Assembly (NCBI RefSeq): GCF_000504165.1
Contig: NZ_AYSE01000006.1
Span: 62,001 to 126,000, forward strand
Length of the DNA: 64,000 nucleotides
Direction: 5' to 3'
Origin: Bacillus sp. FJAT-14578
Lineage (GTDB): Bacteria; Bacillota; Bacilli; Bacillales; Bacillaceae_H
The notes under the pieces are model-generated. The model saw nothing but the letters and a program-made list of their open reading frames with translations, was not told the DNA's origin and did not search any database. The position numbers and the translations under genes were made by a program. The first letter of the stretch is position 1; the number at the start of each line of letters is the position of its first letter. This document shows, piece by piece, positions 44,609 to 53,551 of this stretch.

Positions 44609-45907
44609 TTACACCCAACCACGGAAACGTGAAGCTTCTGATACCCTTTTTATGCCAACCATATAGGCAGCTAAGCGCATATCTATTTGATGTTTTTGGG
44701 CTGTAGAGAAAACCCTTTCAAAAGACTCGACTATTTTATCGCGCAGTTTCTGGGCCACTTCTTCTTCTGTCCAATAATACCCCTGGTTATTTTGCACCCA
44801 CTCAAAATAGGAAACCGTTACACCGCCAGAGCTGGCAAGTACATCCGGAACAAGCAGCACATTGCGTTTTGTTAAGATATTTGTTGCTTCAAGTGTTGTT
44901 GGTCCGTTTGCGGCTTCAACTACAATTTCAGCTTTAATACGCTCCGCGTTCTCACGTGTAATCTGATTGGAAATGGCAGCCGGCACAAGAATTTCACATT
45001 CTTTTTCCAATAATTCTTGGTTTGTTATGACGTTGTTAAATAAATTGGTAACGGTCCCAAAACTATCGCGATGGTCAAGCAAATAATCAATATCAAGTCC
45101 GTTTGGATCATAAAGAGCACCATACGCATCCGAGATACCAATTACTTTTGCGCCTGCATCCTGCATGAATTTGGCGAGATAGCTCCCTGCATTCCCAAAT
45201 CCTTGGACAATCACACGTGCATCCTTTAATGGAATCCCTCTTCGTTTTGCTGCCTCTTCGATACAAATGGTCACTCCTGTAGCCGTAGCTGTTTCACGTC
45301 CTTGTGAACCGCCAAGAACAATCGGCTTTCCAGTAATAAATCCAGGTGAATCAAATTCTTGAATACGGCTGTACTCATCCATCATCCATGCCATAATTTG
45401 CGGATTGGTAAATACATCCGGTGCGGGGATATCTTTCGTCGGTCCAACAATTTGACTAATCGCACGCACATATCCTCGACTTAAACGTTCTAATTCAAGA
45501 AATGACATATTCCGCGGATCACAGACGATTCCACCTTTCCCGCCGCCGTACGGAAGGTCGAAAATGCCGCATTTCAAACTCATCCACATGGACAGTGCTT
45601 TTACTTCCTCTTCATTTACTTCCGGATGAAAACGTACTCCTCCCTTTGTAGGGCCAACTGCATCATTATGTTGAGAGCGATAGCCGGTAAAAACGTGAAT
45701 GGAACCATCATCCATTCGAACGGGTATACGTACCGTAAGCATTCTAAGAGGCTCTTTCAACAACTCATACATCTCATCGTTGTACCCCAACTTGCGAACG
45801 GCCTCTTTTATGACGGACTGGGTTGAATTTAATAAATCAAACGTTTCACTTTTCTTATTGTCTTGCTTTTGGGTATGACCACTTTCAACAGAAACTGTCG
45901 CTTTCAT
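44609..45907 (-). CDS. NAD-specific glutamate dehydrogenase (RocG/GudB type)
   Basis: Oxidatively deaminates glutamate to 2-oxoglutarate. 432 residues with TGYRSQHNDAVGPTKGGVRF, LKCGIFDLPYGGGKGGIVCD (active-site lysine), DIPAPDVFTNPQIMAWMMDE, VIVQGFGNAGSYLAKFMQDA and ILVPAAISNQIT. RocG and GudB are too similar for me to choose between them. No inactivating duplication of the type known in B. subtilis gudB was noticed in this hexamer-type sequence. Its promoter carries the same repeat array as the glutamate/glutamine symporter operon. Confidence 0.93.
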   Translation of the reverse strand: MKATVSVESGHTQKQDNKKSETFDLLNSTQSVIKEAVRKLGYNDEMYELLKEPLRMLTVRIPVRMDDGSIHVFTGYRSQHNDAVGPTKGGVRFHPEVNEEEVKALSMWMSLKCGIFDLPYGGGKGGIVCDPRNMSFLELERLSRGYVRAISQIVGPTKDIPAPDVFTNPQIMAWMMDEYSRIQEFDSPGFITGKPIVLGGSQGRETATATGVTICIEEAAKRRGIPLKDARVIVQGFGNAGSYLAKFMQDAGAKVIGISDAYGALYDPNGLDIDYLLDHRDSFGTVTNLFNNVITNQELLEKECEILVPAAISNQITRENAERIKAEIVVEAANGPTTLEATNILTKRNVLLVPDVLASSGGVTVSYFEWVQNNQGYYWTEEEVAQKLRDKIVESFERVFSTAQKHQIDMRLAAYMVGIKRVSEASRFRGWV

Positions 45908-45969
45908 TCTTTACACCCCTAATGTTATAGTTGTTTACACTCAAAATATTGTGTCATTGTTTAAGCATC

Positions 45970-46025
45970 GAATTTAATTTATAGTAAGGGCTACATAATC
46001 AAACGAGAAACTACAGAAAGCTACA
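45970..46025 (-). promoter_or_regulatory. Glutamate dehydrogenase promoter with 10-bp TGTAG repeats
   Basis: On the minus strand: TGTAGCTTTC (46025-46016), TGTAGTTTCT (46015-46006), CGTTTGATTA (degenerate), TGTAGCCCTT (45995-45986), then ACTATAAATTAAATTC. Unit spacing, the position of the degenerate unit and the TATAAATTAAA match the symporter promoter at 39131-39186. Confidence 0.75.
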
Positions 46026-46086
46026 AAAAAAATTAATAGTAATTTCAAGGCATCTGCCGCCACCCGAATTTATTGGCAAAACAACG

Positions 46087-46116
46087 AAAAAAAGCCGTCG
46101 CTCGACGGCTTTTTTA
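46087..46116. terminator. Terminator of the formate operon
   Basis: AAAAAGCCGTCG-CT-CGACGGCTTTTTT, perfect stem with tracts on both sides; downstream of the minus-strand gene at 46226. Confidence 0.88.
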
Positions 46117-46225
46117 TTATTGATTTACAGATGATAGCAGTATTCAAAATCCTTTTAATCATGCATGCGAGATGGCTCAAAAGAAGAAAACAAGCCGTTT
46201 TCGATCATGCTCTCCTTTCTTTCCA

Positions 46226-46459
46226 TTATCCAGGCAGGCGGTATATGACTTTCGGATAATGATTTTCATTTGTTAAGCGAATAATATGTCCTTCATCGAC
46301 GAATTGGTCCAAGTAATGTTCAATCACCGTATGGCTTGTTTGAAATAGACTCCCCAGCTTTACCGGTGAGATGGTGACTTCATTTTTAGTGGATGCTGTA
46401 ATCGCCTCTTTCACAACATAAAGCAGTTTCATTTTATCGACAGATGATGGATGACTCAT
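46226..46459 (-). CDS. Small winged-helix-like protein, end of the formate operon
   Basis: 77 residues with an HTH-like pattern: KLLYVVKEAITASTKNEVTI, SPVKLGSLFQTSHTVIEHYL, DQFVDEGHIIRLTNENHYPK. Starts at ATG 46459 behind GAGGAGGGGATT. It follows the formate channel by 43 bases. Possibly a local regulator; no named family recognised. Confidence 0.7.
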   Translation of the reverse strand: MSHPSSVDKMKLLYVVKEAITASTKNEVTISPVKLGSLFQTSHTVIEHYLDQFVDEGHIIRLTNENHYPKVIYRLPG

Positions 46460-46502
46460 ACCAATCCCCTCCTCACACAACCTTTTTCACTTTTTCCCGC
46501 AA

Positions 46503-47309
46503 TCAGCCGGCCTTCACGTTCTTCTTGCTTTCTGTCTGTTGAACGGGACGAATATAGGTAAACCAGTAGGCACCTGCGACAAACAAAGATCCGCCGACCG
46601 CATTGCCCAAAAATACCGGTATGAAGTTGACAAGAAAATCAATCCAGCTGAAGTGACCGGCAAAAATGGCGGCAGGAATGACAAACATGTTGGCGACAAT
46701 ATGCTGGAAGCCAATCGTCACAAATGCCATGATCGGAAACCAAGTCCCAAGAATTTTCCCGCCCATATCATCTGCACCGTATGCGAGCCACACGGCCAGC
46801 GCCACAAGCCAGTTACAGCCGATAGCCGAAACAAAAGCCTGCAGGAAAGTTGCCTCGAGCTTGTGCTCGGCAATCGAAACCGTTTTATTCAAAAATGGAC
46901 CCGTTTCTGTAAGGCCGACAATATGTCCGAAAAAATAAGCGACAAACACGGCCCCGACAAAGTTGCTGACGGCAATCCAAAACCAGTTTCTCAGTACCAA
47001 GCTGAAAGAAATCTTTTTTGCCATCCAGGCAAGCGGCAAGGCCATCATGTTTCCCGTCAGCAATTCTGCCCCTGCCATAAGCACTAAAATGAGCCCAACC
47101 GGGAATACAGCACCGCCAAGAAAGGACCCGAAGCTTCCCCAATCTTCAGGCAAATTGCCAATCGTTCGAATATCGAGCAAAAACCCGAGTGCAATGAAGG
47201 CGCCCGCCAAAAAACCGAGCACAAGCATATTCGGAATGGTCATATGTGCTTTACGGACCCCTGCTCCCACTGCATACTTTGCAATCTCCTGCGGTGTATG
47301 AAATGCCAT
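46503..47309 (-). CDS. Formate/nitrite transporter (FNT family)
   Basis: 268-residue, six-helix pentameric channel protein. FNT signatures: GAELLTGNMMALPLAWMAKK, WFWIAVSNFVGAVFVAYFFG, AIGCNWLVALAVWLAYGADD and AFVTIGFQHIVANMFVIPAA, the last holding the central pore histidine. Beside formate dehydrogenase it surely moves formate. Start ATG 47309 behind AGAGAGTGAT. Confidence 0.92.
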   Translation of the reverse strand: MAFHTPQEIAKYAVGAGVRKAHMTIPNMLVLGFLAGAFIALGFLLDIRTIGNLPEDWGSFGSFLGGAVFPVGLILVLMAGAELLTGNMMALPLAWMAKKISFSLVLRNWFWIAVSNFVGAVFVAYFFGHIVGLTETGPFLNKTVSIAEHKLEATFLQAFVSAIGCNWLVALAVWLAYGADDMGGKILGTWFPIMAFVTIGFQHIVANMFVIPAAIFAGHFSWIDFLVNFIPVFLGNAVGGSLFVAGAYWFTYIRPVQQTESKKNVKAG

Positions 47310-47395
47310 ATTATCACTCTCTTTTTTTAGATATTTATCTTTGAATCCATACCCCACAGTTAAATAAATCGATGTTCACACATGGATGTTCCCTT

Positions 47396-47542
47396 TTACT
47401 GGGTCACTACCTTTTCCATACTTTTTCGGCGGTCTTTTCTGCAGTCTTCACAAACATAAAGGCTTTTTACATCATCCACCTCGCTTTCCTGTTCCTTTGA
47501 CAGCTCTACCAGCTTTCCGCATACTTCACATCTTTTCATCAT
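47396..47542 (-). CDS. Small zinc-ribbon protein (YlaI/DUF2197-like)
   Basis: 48 residues with two CxxC pairs (KRCEVCGKLVEL and YVCEDCRKDRRK) about 28 residues apart, a treble-clef or zinc-ribbon layout. Start ATG 47542 behind AAAGGAGGAG. Located between the DUF1641 and formate-channel genes, so it may help assemble or regulate the dehydrogenase. Confidence 0.75.
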   Translation of the reverse strand: MMKRCEVCGKLVELSKEQESEVDDVKSLYVCEDCRKDRRKSMEKVVTQ

Positions 47543-47605
47543 GGCGACTCCTCCTTTCTCTTTTTTGATCCGATACTCCGCAACCATCCATTCGAAGACC
47601 GTTTA

Positions 47606-48130
47606 TCATGTATCACTCTTTTTCGTTTCATGAAGGTCCCTTTTTACCTGTTCTTCGCTTTTATCGAATTCGCTTCCCATTCCTCTTAAAAAGTTAAGCA
47701 GGACGGTAATGGAGGCATTCACTTCTGGTTCTCGAAGAGCCTTGACCATTCCCCACATGCTTGTATGATTTTCATTTTCCACCGATATTCTTTCTAAGCC
47801 TTTGTTAAGACCATCCAGCAGCGTATGCGTTTTAAGCGGATCAAGCTTGCTCAAAAACTGCATCGTGACAATCACATTTTTCAACATGGAAGGAACGCCC
47901 GCTACATTTATTAAATCAAGTCCGACCTTCGCTACTTCACTCTTATTTTCAAGCAGACCTTTCAACATATCGAAAATCCCTGATTCATGTACCTCTTTTA
48001 TAATCTGCAGAAAAGAGGTCACGGATTCCTTGTTTTCACTCAAAACTTTTAAGATTTCTTCGATTGATTCCTCCTGCTGCTGCGCCTCGGAGGGGATATA
48101 TTTTTCAATCTTAGTGATTGCCTTTGCCAT
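47606..48130 (-). CDS. DUF1641 protein (YrhD-like)
   Basis: 174 residues: VGLDLINVAGVPSMLKNVIV, TLLDGLNKGLERISVENENH, SMWGMVKALREPEVNASITV, LLNFLRGMG. DUF1641 proteins regularly accompany FdhF-type formate dehydrogenases in Bacillus (yrhD-yrhE), and are thought to be an accessory or electron-transfer partner. Its start overlaps the end of the fdhF gene by 20 bases, implying translational coupling. Confidence 0.88.
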   Translation of the reverse strand: MAKAITKIEKYIPSEAQQQEESIEEILKVLSENKESVTSFLQIIKEVHESGIFDMLKGLLENKSEVAKVGLDLINVAGVPSMLKNVIVTMQFLSKLDPLKTHTLLDGLNKGLERISVENENHTSMWGMVKALREPEVNASITVLLNFLRGMGSEFDKSEEQVKRDLHETKKSDT

Positions 48131-51086
48131 AAGCGCGCTCCTCCTTTTTCACCTTTTCAGCAACAGGAACATATCCCGGCTTGCTCCATTTGTCTTCCAC
48201 CCTTACGCCAACCTGGGAAATGCGGTTGCCGAAGCGATGGTTTTGCCGCGGCAGCGGAGACTTCCCTTCTCGCTCGAGAACTTCCAGCTGTACACCCGTT
48301 TCTTTATAATTGGGTGTGTGGGTGACATAATCGTGATGGCTGCTTGTCAGTCGGTTTACACCTTCATGGTCTTTTCGCGTATGCATCGGCAAGTATAGTT
48401 CATTTCCTCTTACCCGATCTGTCACGAGGGCCGGCACCTCAACTTGTCCATACTCGGATGTCAAACGAACAAGCGATCCGTCTTTTATGCCGCGTTCTTT
48501 CGCAAGTTCCGGAGAGACCTCCAGCCACACAGAAGGAACTTTATGACGGATGCCCTCCACTTGATATGTCATATTTCCTTCATGGAAATGTTCGAGGATT
48601 CGACCGTTGTTCAAGTGCAGGTCATATTGCTTCTCCACCTCAAACGGTGATGTCCAATCAACCGGAAACAGCTTTGCCTTTCCATCGGGAAGCGCAAATT
48701 TCTCCGTATATAACAGCGGAGTATCTGTTCCGTCCCCCGCAACCGGCCACACCTGGCTGTTCCAGCCTTCAAGCCGTTCATAGCTCACACCCGCAAACAT
48801 CGGAGCAAGACTTGCCGCTTCCGCCATGATTTCGCTTGGATGTGTATAATTCCAGTTCGCCCCGAGGCGGTTGGCGATTTCCTGAATGATTTCCCAGTCA
48901 GGCTTGGACTCTCCAAGCGGATCGAACACTTTATAAAAGCGCTGAACGCGGCGTTCTGTGTTGGTAAACGTTCCGTCTTTCTCGAGGCTCGGCGCCGCCG
49001 GCAGCACCACATCAGCAAATTGAGCCGTTTTCGTAAAGAAAATATCCTGTACGACGAAGAAGTCCAGCTTTTCAAACGCATTGTCGACATGGTTGGAGTT
49101 CGCATCGACAAAGGCCATCTCCTCTCCCATTAAATACATCGCCTTCAATTCTCCCTTATGAATGCCTTCGACCATCTGGTGATTATCATACCCCGGTTCA
49201 ACCGGGAGCTTGACGCCCCAAGCCTGTTCATAGCGGGCACGCACTTTCGCATCCTGGACCGGTTCATATCCCGGGAACCATGCCGGCATGGTCCCAAAAT
49301 CACAGGCACCCTGTACATTGTTATGCCCGCGCAATGGATAAGCACCCGTACCTGGACGGCCATAATTACCTGTAACCAATAATAAATTGGAGATGGCCGT
49401 GCTCGTATCCGTCGCGCCCACATGCTGTGTCACACCCATCGCCCAAAGGATACAGGCAGATTTCGCTTCATGAATCATCGTGACCAGCTTGATGATTTCC
49501 TCTTTTTGGATTCCTGTCATTTTTTCAGCATATTCCAATGTGAATTTTTCCAATGTAGCTGTATATTCCTTAATGCCATTGACCCGGTTTCGTAAAAACT
49601 CTTTATCTTCCCAGCCTTGATCAATCATGTACTTTGTCACGGCAGATAGTAAAATCAAGTCTGTGCTGTGGTTTGGATGAAGATACAAATCAGCACGCTC
49701 GGCCAATTCATTTTTCCGGATATCGACTACCACCAGCTTTTGTCCGTAAAGTTTATGGGCACGCTTAATGCGTGTAGCCAAAACGGGGTGAGATTCTGCC
49801 GGATTGGCGCCTACGACGATAATCAAGTCAGAACTTGCAATATCTTTCATTGTTCCAGAGTCCCCGCCAATTCCGACTGTGCGAAGAAGCCCTGCCGTAG
49901 CGGGTGACTGACAGTAGCGGGAACAGTTGTCTACGTTGTTGGATTGCATGACTTCGCGGGCAAGCTTTTGAAAAAGATAGTTTTCCTCATTGCTGCATTT
50001 GGAAGAAGAAATATAGCCGATTGACTGCGGGCCGTGCTGCTTCTTGATAGCCGTCATTTTGTCGGCAATTAAATTTAGCGCTTCATCCCATGATGCTTCG
50101 ACGAACGTGTCCCCTTTTCGTATGAGAGGTTTTGTTAACCGTTCTTTGCTGTTCACGAAATCCCAGCCCCATTTTCCTTTTACACAGGTCGAAATGCCAT
50201 TGACTGGCGCTTCCGTCTTCGGCTCGATTTTCAAGATTTGGCGGTCCTTCGTCCAAACCTCAAAGCTGCATCCTACTCCGCAATACGTACAGACCGTTTT
50301 CGTGCGTTCGATCCGCGACTTGCGCATCGCCGCCTCCATCTCCGACACCATAAAAATCTCTCTATATCCCGGCTCCACTTCTTTTGTCAAATCGATCATC
50401 GGCTCCAACAGATCCGCACCGATTCCGGTCAAATAACCGGCTTCGCCCAGCATCGATTTTTCCATCAAGGCATTGCATGGACAGGCTGTGACACAATGGC
50501 CGCATGATACACAGGATGATTGATCGATTGGAACATCATTATCCCAAATCACACGGGGACGCTGACGATCCCAATCAATCGTCAATGTTTCATTCACCTG
50601 TAAATCTTGGCATGCCTCGACACACTGTCCGCAAAGGATGCACTGGTCAGGGTCATAACGATACAATGGATGCGAGTGGTCTTCCTCATACGGTTTTGGT
50701 TTAAACTCATATTTCTGATGTTCGAGTTCCAGGTGCTCTGCCGTATTGTGCAACTTGCAATTCCCATTGTTATTATCGCAAACCGTACAATACAGCTCAT
50801 GGTTTTCCAGGATGCGTGACATCGATTCCAGCTGCGCTTCTTTTACCACATCAGAATCCGTCGTAACCTTCATTCCCGGTGATGCCTGGGTGGCGCATGC
50901 CCGTACAAGTTCCCCATCTACTTCCACAAGACATGTGTCGCAAGTTTGAATGGGACCCAACTGTGGATGATAACAAACATCCGGTATGTAACAATCGTGG
51001 GCTTTCGCAGCCTCAAGGAGATTCTGACCCGGCACCGCCTTGCATTCCTTCTTGTTGATATGGAAAGAAAAAAGTTCATGATTCAT
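48111..51086 (-). CDS. fdhF: Formate dehydrogenase α subunit, cytoplasmic FdhF type
   Basis: 991-residue molybdenum enzyme oxidising formate to CO2. N-terminal [2Fe-2S] domain (GPIQTCDTCLVEVDG), NuoG-like Cys/His cluster segment (CTVCDNNNGNCKLHN), two [4Fe-4S] motifs (CILCGQCVEACQ, CVSCGHCVTACPC), then the catalytic part with CTYCGVGCSFEVW. The molybdenum ligand region NCSRYCQSPA has cysteine rather than selenocysteine. The C-terminal cofactor-binding domain is complete. Same architecture as YrhE/YjgC. No Tat signal. First gene of a five-gene operon with DUF1641, zinc ribbon, FNT channel and HTH protein; no fdhD is nearby. Confidence 0.95.
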   Translation of the reverse strand: MNHELFSFHINKKECKAVPGQNLLEAAKAHDCYIPDVCYHPQLGPIQTCDTCLVEVDGELVRACATQASPGMKVTTDSDVVKEAQLESMSRILENHELYCTVCDNNNGNCKLHNTAEHLELEHQKYEFKPKPYEEDHSHPLYRYDPDQCILCGQCVEACQDLQVNETLTIDWDRQRPRVIWDNDVPIDQSSCVSCGHCVTACPCNALMEKSMLGEAGYLTGIGADLLEPMIDLTKEVEPGYREIFMVSEMEAAMRKSRIERTKTVCTYCGVGCSFEVWTKDRQILKIEPKTEAPVNGISTCVKGKWGWDFVNSKERLTKPLIRKGDTFVEASWDEALNLIADKMTAIKKQHGPQSIGYISSSKCSNEENYLFQKLAREVMQSNNVDNCSRYCQSPATAGLLRTVGIGGDSGTMKDIASSDLIIVVGANPAESHPVLATRIKRAHKLYGQKLVVVDIRKNELAERADLYLHPNHSTDLILLSAVTKYMIDQGWEDKEFLRNRVNGIKEYTATLEKFTLEYAEKMTGIQKEEIIKLVTMIHEAKSACILWAMGVTQHVGATDTSTAISNLLLVTGNYGRPGTGAYPLRGHNNVQGACDFGTMPAWFPGYEPVQDAKVRARYEQAWGVKLPVEPGYDNHQMVEGIHKGELKAMYLMGEEMAFVDANSNHVDNAFEKLDFFVVQDIFFTKTAQFADVVLPAAPSLEKDGTFTNTERRVQRFYKVFDPLGESKPDWEIIQEIANRLGANWNYTHPSEIMAEAASLAPMFAGVSYERLEGWNSQVWPVAGDGTDTPLLYTEKFALPDGKAKLFPVDWTSPFEVEKQYDLHLNNGRILEHFHEGNMTYQVEGIRHKVPSVWLEVSPELAKERGIKDGSLVRLTSEYGQVEVPALVTDRVRGNELYLPMHTRKDHEGVNRLTSSHHDYVTHTPNYKETGVQLEVLEREGKSPLPRQNHRFGNRISQVGVRVEDKWSKPGYVPVAEKVKKEERAYGKGNH

Positions 51087-51301
51087 GTTTCACTTCACCC
51101 CGCTATAATTTCTTCTAAACAGTAAAATCTGGTAAATGATGGAGAGAAAACAAATTCCATCTAATTTGCCGATCATTATCGCCTTTTCATTCATCTCTAT
51201 TCCCATACCTCTATTCGGCAAAAATAAACATGAATTTTTATCTAACAATAAAGTCTATTTCCACTCAAAGGGCTTACCGTCACCGCTTTTTAATACAAGC
51301 C
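51087..51301. other. Promoter region of the formate operon
   Basis: About 215 bases, AT-rich. I see no clear FNR-type box. Confidence 0.4.
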
Positions 51302-51335
51302 AATAAAAAATGGATGACCTTATCAGTCATCCATC
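51302..51335 (-). terminator. Terminator of the phosphodiester glycosidase gene
   Basis: ATGGATGAC-TGATAAG-GTCATCCAT followed by TTTTTATTG on the minus strand. Confidence 0.88.
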
Positions 51336-51362
51336 AATCGTATTTAACCGTTACGAAACGTA

Positions 51363-52970
51363 TTATGGAAGTAACAGTATTGCATCAGCAATCGGGCGTT
51401 CACCTGTTTGATCGGACGGTCTTGTGACTAAATCATCGCCAACAGTCATGGCAGTCGACCCGCCTCCATCAAGATTGAGAGCATCCACTGCCCCCAACGA
51501 TTTCATGATTCTCGCGCTCTCTTCAAAGTTTGCCCCAACACTCCATCCTGGGGCTCGTCCATCTATTGTGACGAAAAGAAGATTGCCGTTTACTTTAATT
51601 CCCGCGAGCGTTCTCGGATTACGACGTTCTCCAAACCGATAATAAAACTCTGGGTTCTCTTCCCAATGAAAGCCTTCCGCCACTGCGTTTATCGAAATTT
51701 TTCCGTTTTCGAGCAAGCGGGGACCTCCGTTGATAATGCCAGACGTTTGTGAGAGTGATAATGGTTTTCCATCTGCTGTCATTTCACTTTTAACCTGAAT
51801 ATTCATGTCCACTTGTGCATGGGAACTAAGCCACTGTGCTGCTTCTCCTGTTCCTGCGATTACGGAACCTTCACTTGGAATTTCTCCGCCGCGCTTGTTA
51901 CGAAATTCGACGACATCTCCGGACTCATTTAACACTACTTCAACACCCTCTCCGGATACCGTTTGATCACCAAATATCCGAGAAAATTGGATTAATTCAC
52001 TCTCATCTTTACAAGTAAAATCATGCTTCGGCTGTTCTGTCGTTGTATCTCCTCCAGTCCCGCCGCAGCCGCGGATCAACCCCGGCTTACGATTCACCCC
52101 ATCAACTTCCCGTACTGCTCCGTCAGACGAAATAGCTTTCTGGTGAGAGGAAACTGAAGCGATGCTGGCATCTGTTCCTGCAGAAGGAAGAATCAAACTT
52201 GAACGGCCGTTTACCGCTTCACTTACAAGCTTTCCGTCCATAACCGAAATACCTGCCAAATCACCCGGAGTTCCATCGTTGCTGCCCACTACAAAATATC
52301 CCCCATTTACTCCAGCCAGCGCATCATTCCGTCCAGCCATTCCGGTTAACGTTTCTTTTCCTTGAACTATATCATTGGCTAATTCAGGTATCATTTTTCC
52401 CTTAAAAGTGTCTGGATCCACTTCAATCACATTCACAATCCATGGCCCTGTTGTCCGCTGTCCGTCCTCTCCCGTATAAACAACACGAAGGCCTGTATAT
52501 CCATTCTCGGCTAATCTTTGCTGAAGCTCTTTTGCATCTGCTTCGTCCTGAAAAGCTCCAACACGGACAAGAAATCCAAGTGGTCCCTTTTCTTTATCAT
52601 CCATTGCTCTCTCTGTTATCCGATCGATACGCGGCTCATCGAATCCACCTGATTCAAGCTTTTTTGCCAACGATTTTGCCTGTTCATATGTTTCAACGAA
52701 ATCAACATCAACCGTGAAATAATCTTTTTCTGATTGTTCTCCGCGGCTGATTTTTGTATAAGTAACTCCAGGGACTAAACTCACGGTTGTTCTCTGTTCT
52801 CTTAAATTAGGCAAACCAAGCGGCAGTGCTTCCTTCTTTGATTGCTGTAGTGATTGCTCGTTGCCCTCCGCCTGAACCGGTAATTCCGGAACTGTATTTA
52901 TAAGCAAACCAGAGGCTAAACTGATGGATGCAATAGTTGGAAAGATAACTTTCTTCAAAGAATTCTTCAT
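51363..52970 (-). CDS. Secreted SPOR-domain phosphodiester glycosidase (NAGPA/DUF2233)
   Basis: About 535 residues. A signal peptide (VIFPTIASISLASGLLINTV) precedes two SPOR-like repeats: VDFVETYEQAKSLAKKLESG and VRVGAFQDEADAKELQQRLA. The C-terminal catalytic domain shows GVNGGYFVVGSNDGTPGDL, TSGIINGGPRLLENGKI, NGNLLFVTIDGRAPGWSVGA and ALNLDGGGSTAMTV, typical of N-acetylglucosamine-1-phosphodiester α-N-acetylglucosaminidase relatives. SPOR domains bind denuded peptidoglycan, so it should act on wall polymers. Start ATG 52970 behind GAAGGAGAG; the frame's earlier ATG has no ribosome site. Confidence 0.88.
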   Translation of the reverse strand: MKNSLKKVIFPTIASISLASGLLINTVPELPVQAEGNEQSLQQSKKEALPLGLPNLREQRTTVSLVPGVTYTKISRGEQSEKDYFTVDVDFVETYEQAKSLAKKLESGGFDEPRIDRITERAMDDKEKGPLGFLVRVGAFQDEADAKELQQRLAENGYTGLRVVYTGEDGQRTTGPWIVNVIEVDPDTFKGKMIPELANDIVQGKETLTGMAGRNDALAGVNGGYFVVGSNDGTPGDLAGISVMDGKLVSEAVNGRSSLILPSAGTDASIASVSSHQKAISSDGAVREVDGVNRKPGLIRGCGGTGGDTTTEQPKHDFTCKDESELIQFSRIFGDQTVSGEGVEVVLNESGDVVEFRNKRGGEIPSEGSVIAGTGEAAQWLSSHAQVDMNIQVKSEMTADGKPLSLSQTSGIINGGPRLLENGKISINAVAEGFHWEENPEFYYRFGERRNPRTLAGIKVNGNLLFVTIDGRAPGWSVGANFEESARIMKSLGAVDALNLDGGGSTAMTVGDDLVTRPSDQTGERPIADAILLLP

Positions 52971-53085
52971 TTCGTTCTCTCCTTCGTATTGGTCTGACAT
53001 AAGCTTCGTTAGTATGATAAAGTAAATTTACAAAAACAATTTTTCTATTATTCTTTCAATCTAATGGCCTGAACCTTTTCATCCT

Positions 53086-53150
53086 GCCCTGCTGTGGTTA
53101 GGAAGTTCCCTACTTGAATAAGGGTGGAATATGTATAGCCACAACAGGGC
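53086..53150 (-). promoter_or_regulatory. Long leader hairpin upstream of the glycosidase gene
   Basis: GCCCTGCTGTGG (53086-53097) and CCACAACAGGGC (53139-53150) pair; the single mismatch is C·A on the plus strand but G·U on the minus strand, suggesting a minus-strand RNA. It lies about 115 bases upstream of the glycosidase start. The rest of 52971-53551 holds nothing I can name. Confidence 0.45.
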
Positions 53151-53551
53151 TAAATGGAAGTAGGCTTAACACAGCAAGTCCGGCAATTTCCCCTGTTGCT
53201 TTTTAAAAATTTCTGTGATTGATTGACTGGTCTTTTCATTTCCTAAGTTCCTGCTCTCTCGTATCCCCCCTATGATTTATGCAACAAATTCTACAATTAA
53301 CGACATTATAAAAAAGGGGTATTAAGCAAATGTTAACGAATCGTTGCAGCAGTGTTAGAATTTATGGAGTTTTTGTAAATTAGTAGATATCCCCGTCGTA
53401 TTAATACTTTCATTTAATGAGGGACCACTCTTGATTTCCCTCCTAAAATAAAAATCACCTCAACTGTATACATACTATGTACAGCTCAGCAGGAATACAT
53501 TATTACAAAGCTTCGTTACTAAAAACAAAATGAAAAAGTGAGGAAAAACAC

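Noticed and set aside
46539-47087. 182-codon plus-strand frame inside the formate channel gene
   Set aside because: Fully antisense to the FNT family gene, whose motifs are unmistakable.
53086-53205. Hairpin region considered as a known riboswitch (c-di-GMP, c-di-AMP, preQ1, cobalamin)
   Set aside because: None of the conserved core sequences of these classes could be found; kept only as an unnamed hairpin.
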